Assembly: GCF_025631005.1 (NCBI RefSeq)
Contig: NZ_JAOTPL010000002.1
Location: 278,982-342,981, forward strand
DNA length: 64,000 nucleotides
Origin: Haoranjiania flava
Lineage (GTDB): Bacteria > Bacteroidota > Bacteroidia > Chitinophagales > Chitinophagaceae
Reading direction: 5' to 3'
The notes beneath the pieces were generated by a model. That model had not been told where the DNA came from and searched no databases. It saw nothing but the letters and a program-made list of their open reading frames with translations. Positions 9,401 through 17,025 of the stretch are shown in pieces (the stretch's first letter is position 1; each line of letters begins with the position of its first letter). Made by a program: the position numbers and the translations under genes.

Positions 9401-11167
9401 GACATACAGGGCAGGTACAGGCTCATGGATACAACCGGTATGCCATTGCTGGCCAATTTTATTTTTGACGGCACAAAAGCCACCATACTCAACAAATTTC
9501 TCGGTACCGTATTGTCAGATATTGAAGGCAATGCTTATGGCAATCTATCGGTGAATGGCACTTTCCAACGCCCTTACCTGATTGGTGATGTGTTGCTGAA
9601 GGATGCTGCTATGACGGTTAATTTTACAAAAGTCCGGTACCGTTCAGATTCTATAAATGTACGCATGACCGGTGAATACATCGACCTGGGTAATCTTCTC
9701 CTGAAAGATGAAAAAAACAATACCGGTATTTTCAGCGGCAGGATCTATCACAACCGGCTGCGCGATATGGATTTTGACCTGCATGCTGCTTCAGACAAAA
9801 TGCTTGTGCTGAACACAAAGCCTGAAGACAACAGTTCTTTTTACGGGAGAGCAATAGGTAAGGTAAACTTTGATCTCACAGGCCCGCAGACCAATATGCG
9901 CATGAACATTACAGGCGAAGTGGCCGATTCTTCGCAGCTGTTTATCCCTACTGGCGACCGCAAAGAGGCAGCAAGCGCAGATTTCATGGCATTTAAGAAA
10001 TATGGAAAAGAAGTAGAAACAAAAACTGCCGCCACTTCCAACTTATCTGTAAACATGGACCTTACGGTCAATAAGATGGCAGACATGCAGTTGATACTTG
10101 ATCCTTTAACGGGCGATATAATCAAGGCGAAAGGAAACGGCAGGCTGCGCATTTCTATACCGGCAGAAGGTGACATTACCATGCGTGGCAGGTACAATAT
10201 TGAATCTGGGAGGTATGATTTTAATTTCCAGTCGTTTGTGCCTAAACCATTTGAGTTTAAGGAAGGCACCAACAATTATATAGAATGGAACGGCGACATT
10301 ACCAAAGCCAACCTGCATATAGATGCACAGTATACTGCACAAAACATTACCGTGCGCGACCTGCTGAGCAACAACGCCTCTGCTCAATTATTTTCCAACA
10401 GCAATGTGGGTTCTTACCGTGGTGATGTGTACGTGATAGTACAGTTGCGCGGCGACCTGGTGAAACCCGACATCAGCTTCCGCCTGGATTTCCCTACGGG
10501 GAGCGTTATCAAATCCGATCCTGATTTTGGCGCATTCCTCAACCGTTTGGCTACCGACGATAACGAAATGCTTAAGCAGGTAACTTATCTGATCGTGTTC
10601 AATACATTCGCGCCTTACGGCCAGGGGTCTAATGTAAATTTTGCATCTGCCGGTGTAAATACGATTTCGCAACTGATCACCTCCGAGCTTAATAAATCCT
10701 TATCAGATGCACTGTTCCGCATCACGGGCGACAGGAGCCTGCGGGTAGATATCAGTGGCTCTACCTATAGCAGCGCCAGTTTATTCGGCGACGTAAATGC
10801 CGGGAGGCTCGACAGGCAGATTATCAATGCAAGAGTGAGCAAGAGCATCCTCGACGGCCGTGTGATCGTAACTTTCGGTAACAATTTTGATTTTAATATT
10901 AACGCGGCATCAGCATTAGCCAACAACAATTTTCAATGGTTGCCCGATATCTCTGTACAGATTATCTTAAGTAAAGACGGCAGGCTGCGCATGCTGATCT
11001 TTAACAGAACAAGCCTCGGCCTTGCTGGTACGGCCGGAAATATAGGACGGCAAAACAGGCAGGGCATAAGCGTAAGCTATTCCAAAGATTTTGATAAATT
11101 GCTCTACCGCAGAAGGGCTAAAGACTCACTTAAGGCTGAAGACAGTTTAATGAGATTTAAACCGTAG
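6449..11167 (+). CDS. TamB-like translocation and assembly module protein
   Basis: This very large protein (1572 residues from GTG 6449) has an N-terminal membrane helix, a long beta-helical AsmA/TamB-like body and the C-terminal TamB (DUF490) domain, recognisable around GDIIKAKGNGRLRIS and in the GSYRGDVYVIVQLRGDLVKPDISF and LNRLATDDNEMLKQV segments. TamB proteins bridge the periplasm and take part in outer-membrane protein assembly or phospholipid transport. GTG 6449 falls inside the membrane helix. The open frame continues upstream to 6398 and a CTG at 6407 would give an N-terminus beginning KRAFNIFYKFLLAV, so the true start is probably a non-standard codon near 6407. Confidence 0.88.
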   Translation: MLAIILLVWLLIQTDLVQNYLSGRITAKLSRELKTEVSIKHVSIGLFDRMNLNGILVRDRSKDTLLYAGSLKVRVTDWFFLKDNIELKYIGLEDAVVKMDRSDSVWNYQFVIDYFTPETPREKRKRAIQLSPRKIDFKNVYFQQRDLWEGRILNARVGMLFLDARRMDFMKNIFKIQNIQIYDPVVLVAQMKALNPQQRKRSLEENGLYFNAKDMLLELDTINVRGGRFTFHNGDAHLRSTRGVFDPKHIAVHDVNLSAGNYTFIKDTMRGNVVISLRERSGFDLREFNAGVVLTPQRMQLNKLFIRTPESRVGNYLSFHYTDLKNDLKNFVSDILMRGNLVNTRVATNDIAYFAPELKEWKKVYSIDGTLAGTVDNFAINDLMLKSSNDMYASGDLTVKGLPDVDNTLINFTDLNLLATINELAVFAPKLRQVKKPDLQALGRISYRGNFTGTVHDFITNGRFTTALGDVTAKLNMKLPKNAEPTYSGTIATDRFNFGRFLSAKDVGNISFNGTVAGRSFDIDHARADLRGHFNYLVFKDYTYRNIDVNGTVQNKSFTGELNVADSNARLVGNIEVDFTGSSPKFNVVGDLAKLDMFATKLLNKKVNIAALFDLNFEGKNIDDFIGSAKMLNAIVTVDSTTINFDSLNLYAFVDEQNNKVLTLGSNEFDAEVYGKYSIIDLPATVQLFLNNYYPSIIDKPKRIPRDQQISFKINTYDFSKYAQLINRHLSGLNNAKITGDINTFGEGKFYVNATFPYAEYKRYRFENLSLSGNGNYTRLDLNGNIEKIHVTDSTIFPNTTLTVFSEKDHSHVKIFTGSQTSINEVNLDADVYTLQDGVRINFRPSYFVLNDKHWNLQERGEIFIGRRTASARNVKFSQGFQELTVESETIGGSSNNLVVKLKDVNLGDILPLVVASPRMEGNANGTVRLMNFYGPFKMEAKLKADHFRLENDSVGVVNIDADFLGSNKTISYYISSDNETYDVDIQGRYRLMDTTGMPLLANFIFDGTKATILNKFLGTVLSDIEGNAYGNLSVNGTFQRPYLIGDVLLKDAAMTVNFTKVRYRSDSINVRMTGEYIDLGNLLLKDEKNNTGIFSGRIYHNRLRDMDFDLHAASDKMLVLNTKPEDNSSFYGRAIGKVNFDLTGPQTNMRMNITGEVADSSQLFIPTGDRKEAASADFMAFKKYGKEVETKTAATSNLSVNMDLTVNKMADMQLILDPLTGDIIKAKGNGRLRISIPAEGDITMRGRYNIESGRYDFNFQSFVPKPFEFKEGTNNYIEWNGDITKANLHIDAQYTAQNITVRDLLSNNASAQLFSNSNVGSYRGDVYVIVQLRGDLVKPDISFRLDFPTGSVIKSDPDFGAFLNRLATDDNEMLKQVTYLIVFNTFAPYGQGSNVNFASAGVNTISQLITSELNKSLSDALFRITGDRSLRVDISGSTYSSASLFGDVNAGRLDRQIINARVSKSILDGRVIVTFGNNFDFNINAASALANNNFQWLPDISVQIILSKDGRLRMLIFNRTSLGLAGTAGNIGRQNRQGISVSYSKDFDKLLYRRRAKDSLKAEDSLMRFKP

Positions 11168-11224
11168 GTCATATCGAATGACGTCCCCACCCGGAAATGC
11201 TGCAAGCTGAATTTAACTAAATAT

Positions 11225-11258
11225 AAAAAAGCTGTTCCCCAATTTGGAAACAGCCTTT
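11225..11258. terminator. Terminator after the TamB-like gene
   Basis: An A-run and GCTGTTcCC pair with GGaAACAGC and a short T-tract, giving a stem with one mismatch. It lies between the convergent TamB-like and tpiA genes, so it could serve both strands. Confidence 0.55.
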
Positions 11259-11267
11259 GTTGATGTG

Positions 11268-11377
11268 GGTACGCGCCTCGAGGCGCGTACCTTTCCATAT
11301 TTTCTATAACATAAATTAACAAAACCTGGATTAGAATGTTGTGGTATTTAATAGTGAACGCGCCTCGAGGCGCGTTC
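11268..11377. repeat. Two perfect palindromes sharing a GCGCCTCGAGGCGC core
   Basis: Positions 11268-11291 form a perfect 24-bp palindrome (arms GGTACGCGCCTC and GAGGCGCGTACC). Positions 11356-11377 form a 22-bp palindrome (arms GAACGCGCCTC and GAGGCGCGTTC). They share the 16-bp core CGCGCCTCGAGGCGCG and differ in flanking pairs that change on both sides together. They look like REP-type intergenic palindromes. Confidence 0.85.
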
Positions 11378-11480
11378 CTACAATAACCTATTCCTACAAT
11401 AACCTATTCCTACAATAACCTATTCCTACAATAACCTATTCCTACAATAACTTATTCCTGCAATAACTTATTCCTGCAAC
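11377..11480. repeat. 16-bp tandem repeat abutting the tpiA stop codon
   Basis: About six and a half copies of CCTACAATAACCTATT run from the end of a palindrome to the first base of the tpiA stop codon. The first four are identical; those nearest tpiA carry C-to-T and A-to-G changes. The array is non-coding as far as I can see. Confidence 0.9.
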
Positions 11481-12241
11481 TATGCTAAAGCATTGATGAT
11501 AGCTGCAAATTCTTCAGCATTTAAAGATGCTCCCCCAACCAGGCCACCGTCGATATCGGGCTGGGAGAATAATTCTTTGGCATTGTTTGCCTTTACACTG
11601 CCACCATATAAAATAGATACTGCATCTGCAGTAGCAGCATCGTATTTGTTAGCAATCAATTGGCGTATAAACTGCTGTATCTCTTGTGCCTGCTCACTTG
11701 TAGCTGTTTTGCCCGTGCCGATAGCCCAGATGGGTTCATAAGCTATCACAACTTTTTGAATGTCTGTAGAAGAAAGGTGAAAGAGGCTTTCTTCAATTTG
11801 TTTGGCCACGAATTGATTTTGCTTGTTCTGCTCTCTCACTTCCAGCGCTTCGCCGCAACAGAAGATAGGGGTGATATGGTTTTCAAGGCATATGTCAACT
11901 TTCTCTTTCAGGAATTCGTTGCTTTCATTAAAATAATCCCTTCTCTCGGAGTGTCCGATAATAGTATGTTCTATGCCCATTGATTGCAGCATTTCCACTG
12001 ATATTTCGCCTGTGTAAGCTCCTGATTTTTTGGTATATATATTTTGAGCAGAAATAAAAACCTGGTTTTTGCCTTGTGTTTTTTCTTTGGCAAGATGCAG
12101 GTATGGTGCAGGCACGGCAATTACCACCTGCTGGTTTTCAGACAAACTATATTTTTTAGAAAAAAGATTATCCAAAAGCTCATTTGCCTGGGCATAAGTA
12201 AGATTCATTTTCCAGTTGGCTGCTGCAATTTTTTTACGCAT
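11480..12241 (-). CDS. tpiA: Triosephosphate isomerase
   Basis: A 253-residue TIM-barrel enzyme that interconverts dihydroxyacetone phosphate and glyceraldehyde-3-phosphate in glycolysis. The N-terminal AANWKMN carries the active-site Asn and Lys, GHSERR the catalytic His, AYEPIWAIGTGKTA the catalytic Glu and mobile loop, and YGGSVKANN with GLVGGASL the phosphate-binding loops. Length and motifs are standard. It is monocistronic with a perfect -7 element upstream at 12274-12281. Confidence 0.97.
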   Translation of the reverse strand: MRKKIAAANWKMNLTYAQANELLDNLFSKKYSLSENQQVVIAVPAPYLHLAKEKTQGKNQVFISAQNIYTKKSGAYTGEISVEMLQSMGIEHTIIGHSERRDYFNESNEFLKEKVDICLENHITPIFCCGEALEVREQNKQNQFVAKQIEESLFHLSSTDIQKVVIAYEPIWAIGTGKTATSEQAQEIQQFIRQLIANKYDAATADAVSILYGGSVKANNAKELFSQPDIDGGLVGGASLNAEEFAAIINALA

Positions 12242-12273
12242 AATTTCAATATTTTGATTTGATTAATAGGTTG

Positions 12274-12281
12274 CAAAGATA
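12274..12281 (-). promoter_or_regulatory. -7 promoter element of tpiA
   Basis: On the minus strand this reads TATCTTTG, the same form as the rRNA promoters here and a perfect match to TAnnTTTG. It lies 32 bp upstream of the tpiA ATG. The rest of the 12242-12412 gap shows no gene. Confidence 0.6.
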
Positions 12282-12412
12282 GTACGTAGTTGTGATCTTA
12301 TGAAGTTGTGTAAACATGTTATTGCATAACTTCTAAATTATTATCACTTAAAGCTGCCCTAATCGGTAAGCGCTTGCGCTAATTTTGGGCAAAAATAATA
12401 CTGCTAATATTG

Positions 12413-13606
12413 TTAATATTTTGGAATACTTTGTTTTTTAATAGATACCTCATTTTCCTTATACAGCCATTCCAGGATCTTGCGGTCTTTTTCCGAAAGT
12501 GCTTCATCCTTAAACTGCATCCAGTTGTAGATATGTTTTATAGCTTCTTCCACACGATAGCTGTTTGGTTCTGTACTGCCCCAGGAAAAATTTGGTACAA
12601 TACCGGAAAAAGTTTTATGACTGTGCAGGCTGCAACACATGCCTATACTACTTCCTGAATTTATGGATGTGTTGATCGCGGTGCGCACATAATCTCCTGT
12701 GATGACACCGAACTTTAATCCGGCATTTATTGTAGAAGAATTTTTGTGATGCATAATTTTTACATCGCCCCCGGTGTTCTTAACATTGCTGCAGGACGTG
12801 CCGGCCCCAAAATTGCACCAGCTGCCGATCACAGCATCTCCCAGGTAGCCGTCATGCGCTTTATTGCTATAGTCATGCAAGATGATGTTTTTTATCTCAC
12901 CGCCCACCGTACACTTTTTACCGATAGTAGTGGCGCCATAAATCTTAGTACCCATCTTTACCACTGAGCCTTCGCCCAGGAAGAGCGGGCCGCGGATAAG
13001 GCTTCCTTCCATGATAGTACAATCTTTTGAAATGTACACCGGCCCATCATTTGCGTTAATGATGCAGCCTTCCATAGTGCAGCCGTCTCCCATGTATATA
13101 TTTTCCTGCTTGATTAACAGGTTGGTTGATGAAATGCCAGCACGGCTTTGGCTGTTTGCCAAAAGGCCTGTTTGCAATTCAAAAAATTTTTTATTCCATT
13201 GCACAAGTTCGAAGGGGTACTGCATAAGCTGCACATCAATCTTGGCCACGGTTTCGAACTTCTGCGGCAGTTGCGTTGCATTGGCGTAAAGTTCCCTGCT
13301 TTTAAATGCCACGGGTATATCGTTTACCACTAATGCTTCGTTGTAATCCAGTGCCAGTGCAGCTTTCAGAATATTTGTATCAGGGATAGCAGTTGCATTG
13401 ATGTACATAAATTCATTATCATTTGCACATGCCTCATACTTTTCCTGCAGATAAGCTTGTGTAAGTATATAGATTTTCTCTTCGGCAAGGCGTTGCCACC
13501 ATTGTTTCAGGGTAAACGAGCCGACGTATAGATCTGCAATTGCACGTGTATAAGTAAGCGGTAAAAAAAAATCTCTTTCCCTGGGATCAAATAACAGGAT
13601 GCGCAT
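12413..13606 (-). CDS. GlmU-like sugar nucleotidyltransferase
   Basis: A 397-residue protein with an N-terminal nucleotidyltransferase-like region (MRILLFDPRERDFFLPLTYTRAIADL) and a C-terminal left-handed beta-helix of hexapeptide repeats (about 160-340, for example YMGDGCTMEGCIINAND and GEIKNIILHDYSNKAHDGYLGDAVIG). This is the Bacteroidota GlmU-family protein usually found beside tpiA or glmU genes. It lacks the classic N-terminal GGxGTRMxP loop, so the activity is unclear; a role in nucleotide-sugar or UDP-GlcNAc metabolism is plausible. A -7-like TAATTTTG lies upstream at 13624-13631 on the minus strand. Confidence 0.75.
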   Translation of the reverse strand: MRILLFDPRERDFFLPLTYTRAIADLYVGSFTLKQWWQRLAEEKIYILTQAYLQEKYEACANDNEFMYINATAIPDTNILKAALALDYNEALVVNDIPVAFKSRELYANATQLPQKFETVAKIDVQLMQYPFELVQWNKKFFELQTGLLANSQSRAGISSTNLLIKQENIYMGDGCTMEGCIINANDGPVYISKDCTIMEGSLIRGPLFLGEGSVVKMGTKIYGATTIGKKCTVGGEIKNIILHDYSNKAHDGYLGDAVIGSWCNFGAGTSCSNVKNTGGDVKIMHHKNSSTINAGLKFGVITGDYVRTAINTSINSGSSIGMCCSLHSHKTFSGIVPNFSWGSTEPNSYRVEEAIKHIYNWMQFKDEALSEKDRKILEWLYKENEVSIKKQSIPKY

Positions 13607-13686
13607 AGATAGTAGCTTTGAGACAAAATTAACGAAATACTTACAAATGAAATTTATGCATCAATTTTTTAATAGGCCAATTCAAG

Positions 13687-13694
13687 TACATTTG
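13687..13694 (+). promoter_or_regulatory. -7 promoter element of the serine hydrolase gene
   Basis: TACATTTG fits TAnnTTTG. A start of transcription near 13701 leaves TTG 13704 with almost no leader and therefore favours GTG 13713 as the start codon of the following gene. Confidence 0.5.
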
Positions 13695-13712
13695 TCCTTT
13701 TAATTGTTAAGC

Positions 13713-14888
13713 GTGAAGTATAAATTTTTAGTAGCAGGCGTTCTGTTTTTTGCTGTAGCTTTTGCCTGTAAAGATGGGAATCAAAGTAAACAAACAAAGC
13801 ACAAAAAAAAATGGAGCATTGCCCAGCAGAATGATTCATTCCGGTTTGCACCGCTATCTGAATCTCAAAAAAATAGTTATACAAATGCCATACAATCCAA
13901 GTTTGATTCTCTTTTCCCGGGAGAAAGATTTAACGGGCAGATACTCATAGCCAAAAACGGGGTTATTCTTTTTGAAAAATACCAGGGTTACCACGACTTT
14001 AGAAGTAAAACACCTATAACACCGCACACACCTTTACACCTGGCTTCTATTTCCAAAACGTTTACCGGCGTGGCATTGCTGCGTTTGTTTGAGCAGGGGC
14101 GGGTATCACTGGATGATACTATCCAGAAGTTTTTTCCCATGTTGCCCTATCATGGCGTTACAGTGCGGGATCTGCTGTCGCACCGCAGTGGTATACCCAA
14201 TTATTTGTATGTGATGGATAAGGGTTGGGATAAGAAAAAGCTGGCATCAAACATGGATATTATTAATTTCATGGTAGATAATAAAGTTCCCAAAGCGGCT
14301 AATCCAAACAGGGTATTTCAATACTGCAACACCAATTATATTATCCTGGCCAGCATTATTGAGCAAATAACCAAACAGAATTTTCCTGATTATATGCGCG
14401 ACAGTATTTTTCTGCCGCTGGGTATGAAAGATACGTATGTGTTCTCTAAGAAAGACTCGGCAAATTATGTTGAAACTTATTCTACAACGCGCGGCTTCCC
14501 TATGGATCCGTATGATGCCAGCTATGGCGATAAAAATGTGTATTCTACCGTGCAGGATCTGTTGAAGTGGGATAAGAGTTTTTATTCAGCTGTTTTGCTG
14601 CGCCCGGAAACCATCAGGATGTCTTACATGCCTTTAAGTAATGAAAGGCCATCTGTGCATAATTACGGCCTCGGCTGGCGTATGCTCAACAATCCTACAG
14701 GCGATACTGTCATCTATCACAATGGCATGTGGCACGGCACCAACAGCGTGTTTACAAGGCTGGTGCAGGATAGCGCTGTTATTATTATCATTGGCAACAA
14801 GACCAATAAGAATATTTACAAAGGAAAAGAGTTTGCCAGGATATTTTCCAAAAGCCACAACTATGATATCTTAAATCCTTTGGAATAA
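13713..14888 (+). CDS. Serine hydrolase lipoprotein, beta-lactamase/class C fold
   Basis: The product has a lipoprotein signal (LVAGVLFFAVAFAC, Cys as lipid anchor) and a penicillin-binding/class C hydrolase domain. The SISK motif supplies the catalytic Ser and Lys, YCNTNY the YxN-type Tyr, and HNGMWHGTN the HxG-type third motif. Such enzymes include esterases, D-aminopeptidases and carboxypeptidases; the substrate cannot be deduced. I prefer GTG 13713 over TTG 13704 because it gives a cleaner signal peptide and fits the promoter at 13687. It converges on anmK across a duplicated palindromic spacer. Confidence 0.88.
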   Translation: MKYKFLVAGVLFFAVAFACKDGNQSKQTKHKKKWSIAQQNDSFRFAPLSESQKNSYTNAIQSKFDSLFPGERFNGQILIAKNGVILFEKYQGYHDFRSKTPITPHTPLHLASISKTFTGVALLRLFEQGRVSLDDTIQKFFPMLPYHGVTVRDLLSHRSGIPNYLYVMDKGWDKKKLASNMDIINFMVDNKVPKAANPNRVFQYCNTNYIILASIIEQITKQNFPDYMRDSIFLPLGMKDTYVFSKKDSANYVETYSTTRGFPMDPYDASYGDKNVYSTVQDLLKWDKSFYSAVLLRPETIRMSYMPLSNERPSVHNYGLGWRMLNNPTGDTVIYHNGMWHGTNSVFTRLVQDSAVIIIIGNKTNKNIYKGKEFARIFSKSHNYDILNPLE

Positions 14889-14904
14889 TTTTCAAAGTCC
14901 TATG

Positions 14905-15070
14905 CTCTTCGGGATTTGCAATTCCGAAGTATTATCGGCCGATTTGTAATCGGCATACCAAAGCATTAAAAGAAATAATACAATTCTACGCTGAAAATTG
15001 GTAGTCATTAATCACTCTTCGGAATTTGCAATTCCGCAGCACTATCGGCCGATTTGTAATCGGCATACCA
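14905..15070. repeat. Duplicated 56-bp element with two hairpins per copy
   Basis: Near-identical 56-bp units lie at 14905-14960 and 15015-15070. Each has one hairpin of the form CGGAATT-TGC-AATTCCG and a second, GCCGATT-TGT-AATCGGC. They sit between convergent genes, so they may act as terminators or REP elements. Confidence 0.85.
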
Positions 15071-15085
15071 ATCAGGCAAAATGCC

Positions 15086-16180
15086 TTAATATTCCTGTCC
15101 GATCCACACTGCGCCGCCAATGCTGGACCTCGAAGCGCCGGTGATTTCGTGCATCACCGTATTTTCCTCGCGCCAGCGCAGCGTAGCCAGCAAAGCCATC
15201 ACGATCGCTTCTTTATACGCAATAGTTTCATTATCTGGTATAAAAGTGTCTATTCCGTAGGGTTTTAATGTTTCGCTAATGCGTTTTACAAGAAATGAAT
15301 TCATAGCGCCCCCGCCGGTAATCATCATAGTATCATTGGCGCCGGCGTGTTTCCGCAGGCTGCTTAAGGCATATCCCGTTTGCAGGGCTATATGCTCTAC
15401 ATATGTACGCATCTTGTCTTCAAGGCTTACCGGGGCTGCATCTACCATAGGGTAAACTGTTTCTATGCCAAAATCATTGGCAAGAGATTTCGGGTAAGGC
15501 TGTGTGTAATATTCCAGTTTGTTCAGTGCGGATAGCAGTTCTGTATCAATGTTTCCGGCTGCTGCAAGCCGGCCGTCCATATCATAGTCCAGGCTTTTTT
15601 GTGCTGCAAGCATATTCAGCACTTTATTGGCAGGGCATACATCAAAAGCAGCATAAGCATCATTTGTAAGCGCAGAGATGTTAGCAATGCCGCCGATGTT
15701 CATAAAATATTTGTAGCCCGGGAATAATAGTTTCTCTCCCATCGGTACAATTGGTGCACCCTGCCCGCCCAATGCCACGTCCATCGCGCGCAGATCGCTT
15801 ACTACATTTATTTTGGTTGCCGCAGCTACCTGTGCAGCGTTTCCCAGCCATGCTGTAAAGCCGTTTTGCGGCTGGTGAAAGGTTGTGTGCCCGTGCAGTG
15901 CAATAAGTTGCACGCGGTGTTCCAGCTTGTTGGTTTGTATAAAATCATTTACCATGCTGCCGATCAGTCTGCCGAGGTCTGCATCAAGCTGCAGGTAATC
16001 AGCCGCAGAAAGGGCAGTTGATGCTGCAAGTCTTGCTTTCATCTCGTGAGGGTAAGCTGTACAGCCGCTTGCCAGCACTTTGTAGTTCCATTTTCTGCCG
16101 GCTTCTTCAAACTCTACCAAAGCCATATCCAGGCCGTCCAGGGATGAGCCGCTCATTAAACCGAGTGCGCGATAAATCAT
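15086..16180 (-). CDS. anmK: Anhydro-N-acetylmuramic acid kinase
   Basis: A 364-residue sugar kinase that opens and phosphorylates 1,6-anhydro-MurNAc released by lytic transglycosylases, giving MurNAc-6-phosphate. The N-terminal GLMSGSSLDGLDMALV loop is the ATP-binding signature; ALHGHTTFHQP, NIGGIAN and the C-terminal TGGGAMNSFLV region follow in the expected order. With nagA and mltG in the same window this supports peptidoglycan recycling. It is divergent from upp and has a TATATTTG -7 element at 16209-16216 on the minus strand. Confidence 0.95.
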   Translation of the reverse strand: MIYRALGLMSGSSLDGLDMALVEFEEAGRKWNYKVLASGCTAYPHEMKARLAASTALSAADYLQLDADLGRLIGSMVNDFIQTNKLEHRVQLIALHGHTTFHQPQNGFTAWLGNAAQVAAATKINVVSDLRAMDVALGGQGAPIVPMGEKLLFPGYKYFMNIGGIANISALTNDAYAAFDVCPANKVLNMLAAQKSLDYDMDGRLAAAGNIDTELLSALNKLEYYTQPYPKSLANDFGIETVYPMVDAAPVSLEDKMRTYVEHIALQTGYALSSLRKHAGANDTMMITGGGAMNSFLVKRISETLKPYGIDTFIPDNETIAYKEAIVMALLATLRWREENTVMHEITGASRSSIGGAVWIGQEY

Positions 16181-16208
16181 GATTAAATTTTTATTTTTGA
16201 AAGTTGGG

Positions 16209-16216
16209 CAAATATA
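16209..16216 (-). promoter_or_regulatory. -7 promoter element of anmK
   Basis: The minus strand reads TATATTTG, a full TAnnTTTG match, 28 bp upstream of the anmK ATG. A TTTA sits about where the -33 TTTG is expected. Confidence 0.5.
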
Positions 16217-16309
16217 CTAAACGCACTGCGATGATAAAATTTATATAAATGTCTGAAAAAATCTTTATCTGTAAATTTTACCATTATAATTAATTAGTAC
16301 CTTAGCCGT

Positions 16310-16963
16310 ATGGTAATAAATTTAAGTGATAAACACAGTCTTGTCTCAAACTGGGTAAGTGAGTTAAGGTCAATAAATGTACAGTCAGACAGGCTGCGTT
16401 TCCGGAAAAACCTGGAAAGGGTAGCAGAGGTAATTGCTTATGAAATAAGTAAAACACTTCCGTACGTGGAGGAAGAAATTGAAACACCATTGGGTACACA
16501 CAACAGTAAAGTGCTGAAAGAACAGCCCGTGATAGCCACCATTCTCCGGGCCGGTCTGGCCATGCACCAGGGACTGTTGAACTTTTTTGATAAGGCAGAC
16601 AATTCTTTTATATCGGCATACAGGAAACACCATAAAGACGGCACTTTTGAGATAGCGCTGGAATATGTGACTTCGCCGGATATTAACGGCCGGATACTGA
16701 TAGTTTCAGACCCCATGCTGGCAACCGGCGCGTCGCTGGCTAAGACATTGAATGTACTGGAAACAATCGGCAAACCTGCTGAGATACACGTGGTTTGCGC
16801 CATCGCGGCCACCGAAGGAATTGAATACCTGCTCAGGGAGACCAACAACAAAGTACATGTGTGGTGTGGCGATATTGACGATGAACTTACTGCAAAAGGC
16901 TATATTGTGCCGGGACTCGGCGACGCAGGCGACCTTGCTTATGGAGAAAAGAAACAATCCTGA
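16310..16963 (+). CDS. upp: Uracil phosphoribosyltransferase
   Basis: A 217-residue type I phosphoribosyltransferase that makes UMP from uracil and PRPP in pyrimidine salvage. The PRPP loop appears as LIVSDPMLATGASLAKTL, and the C-terminal uracil-binding segment as YIVPGLGDAGDLAYG. The N-terminal part carries the RAGLAMHQGLL motif. All expected elements are present at normal length. A DUF4476 gene follows after about 60 bp. Confidence 0.95.
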   Translation: MVINLSDKHSLVSNWVSELRSINVQSDRLRFRKNLERVAEVIAYEISKTLPYVEEEIETPLGTHNSKVLKEQPVIATILRAGLAMHQGLLNFFDKADNSFISAYRKHHKDGTFEIALEYVTSPDINGRILIVSDPMLATGASLAKTLNVLETIGKPAEIHVVCAIAATEGIEYLLRETNNKVHVWCGDIDDELTAKGYIVPGLGDAGDLAYGEKKQS

Positions 16964-17025
16964 TCAATTAAACTATTACAGCGTTTTATAGTTATATACC
17001 TAATTCTACTAAAAATATTCTTTGA

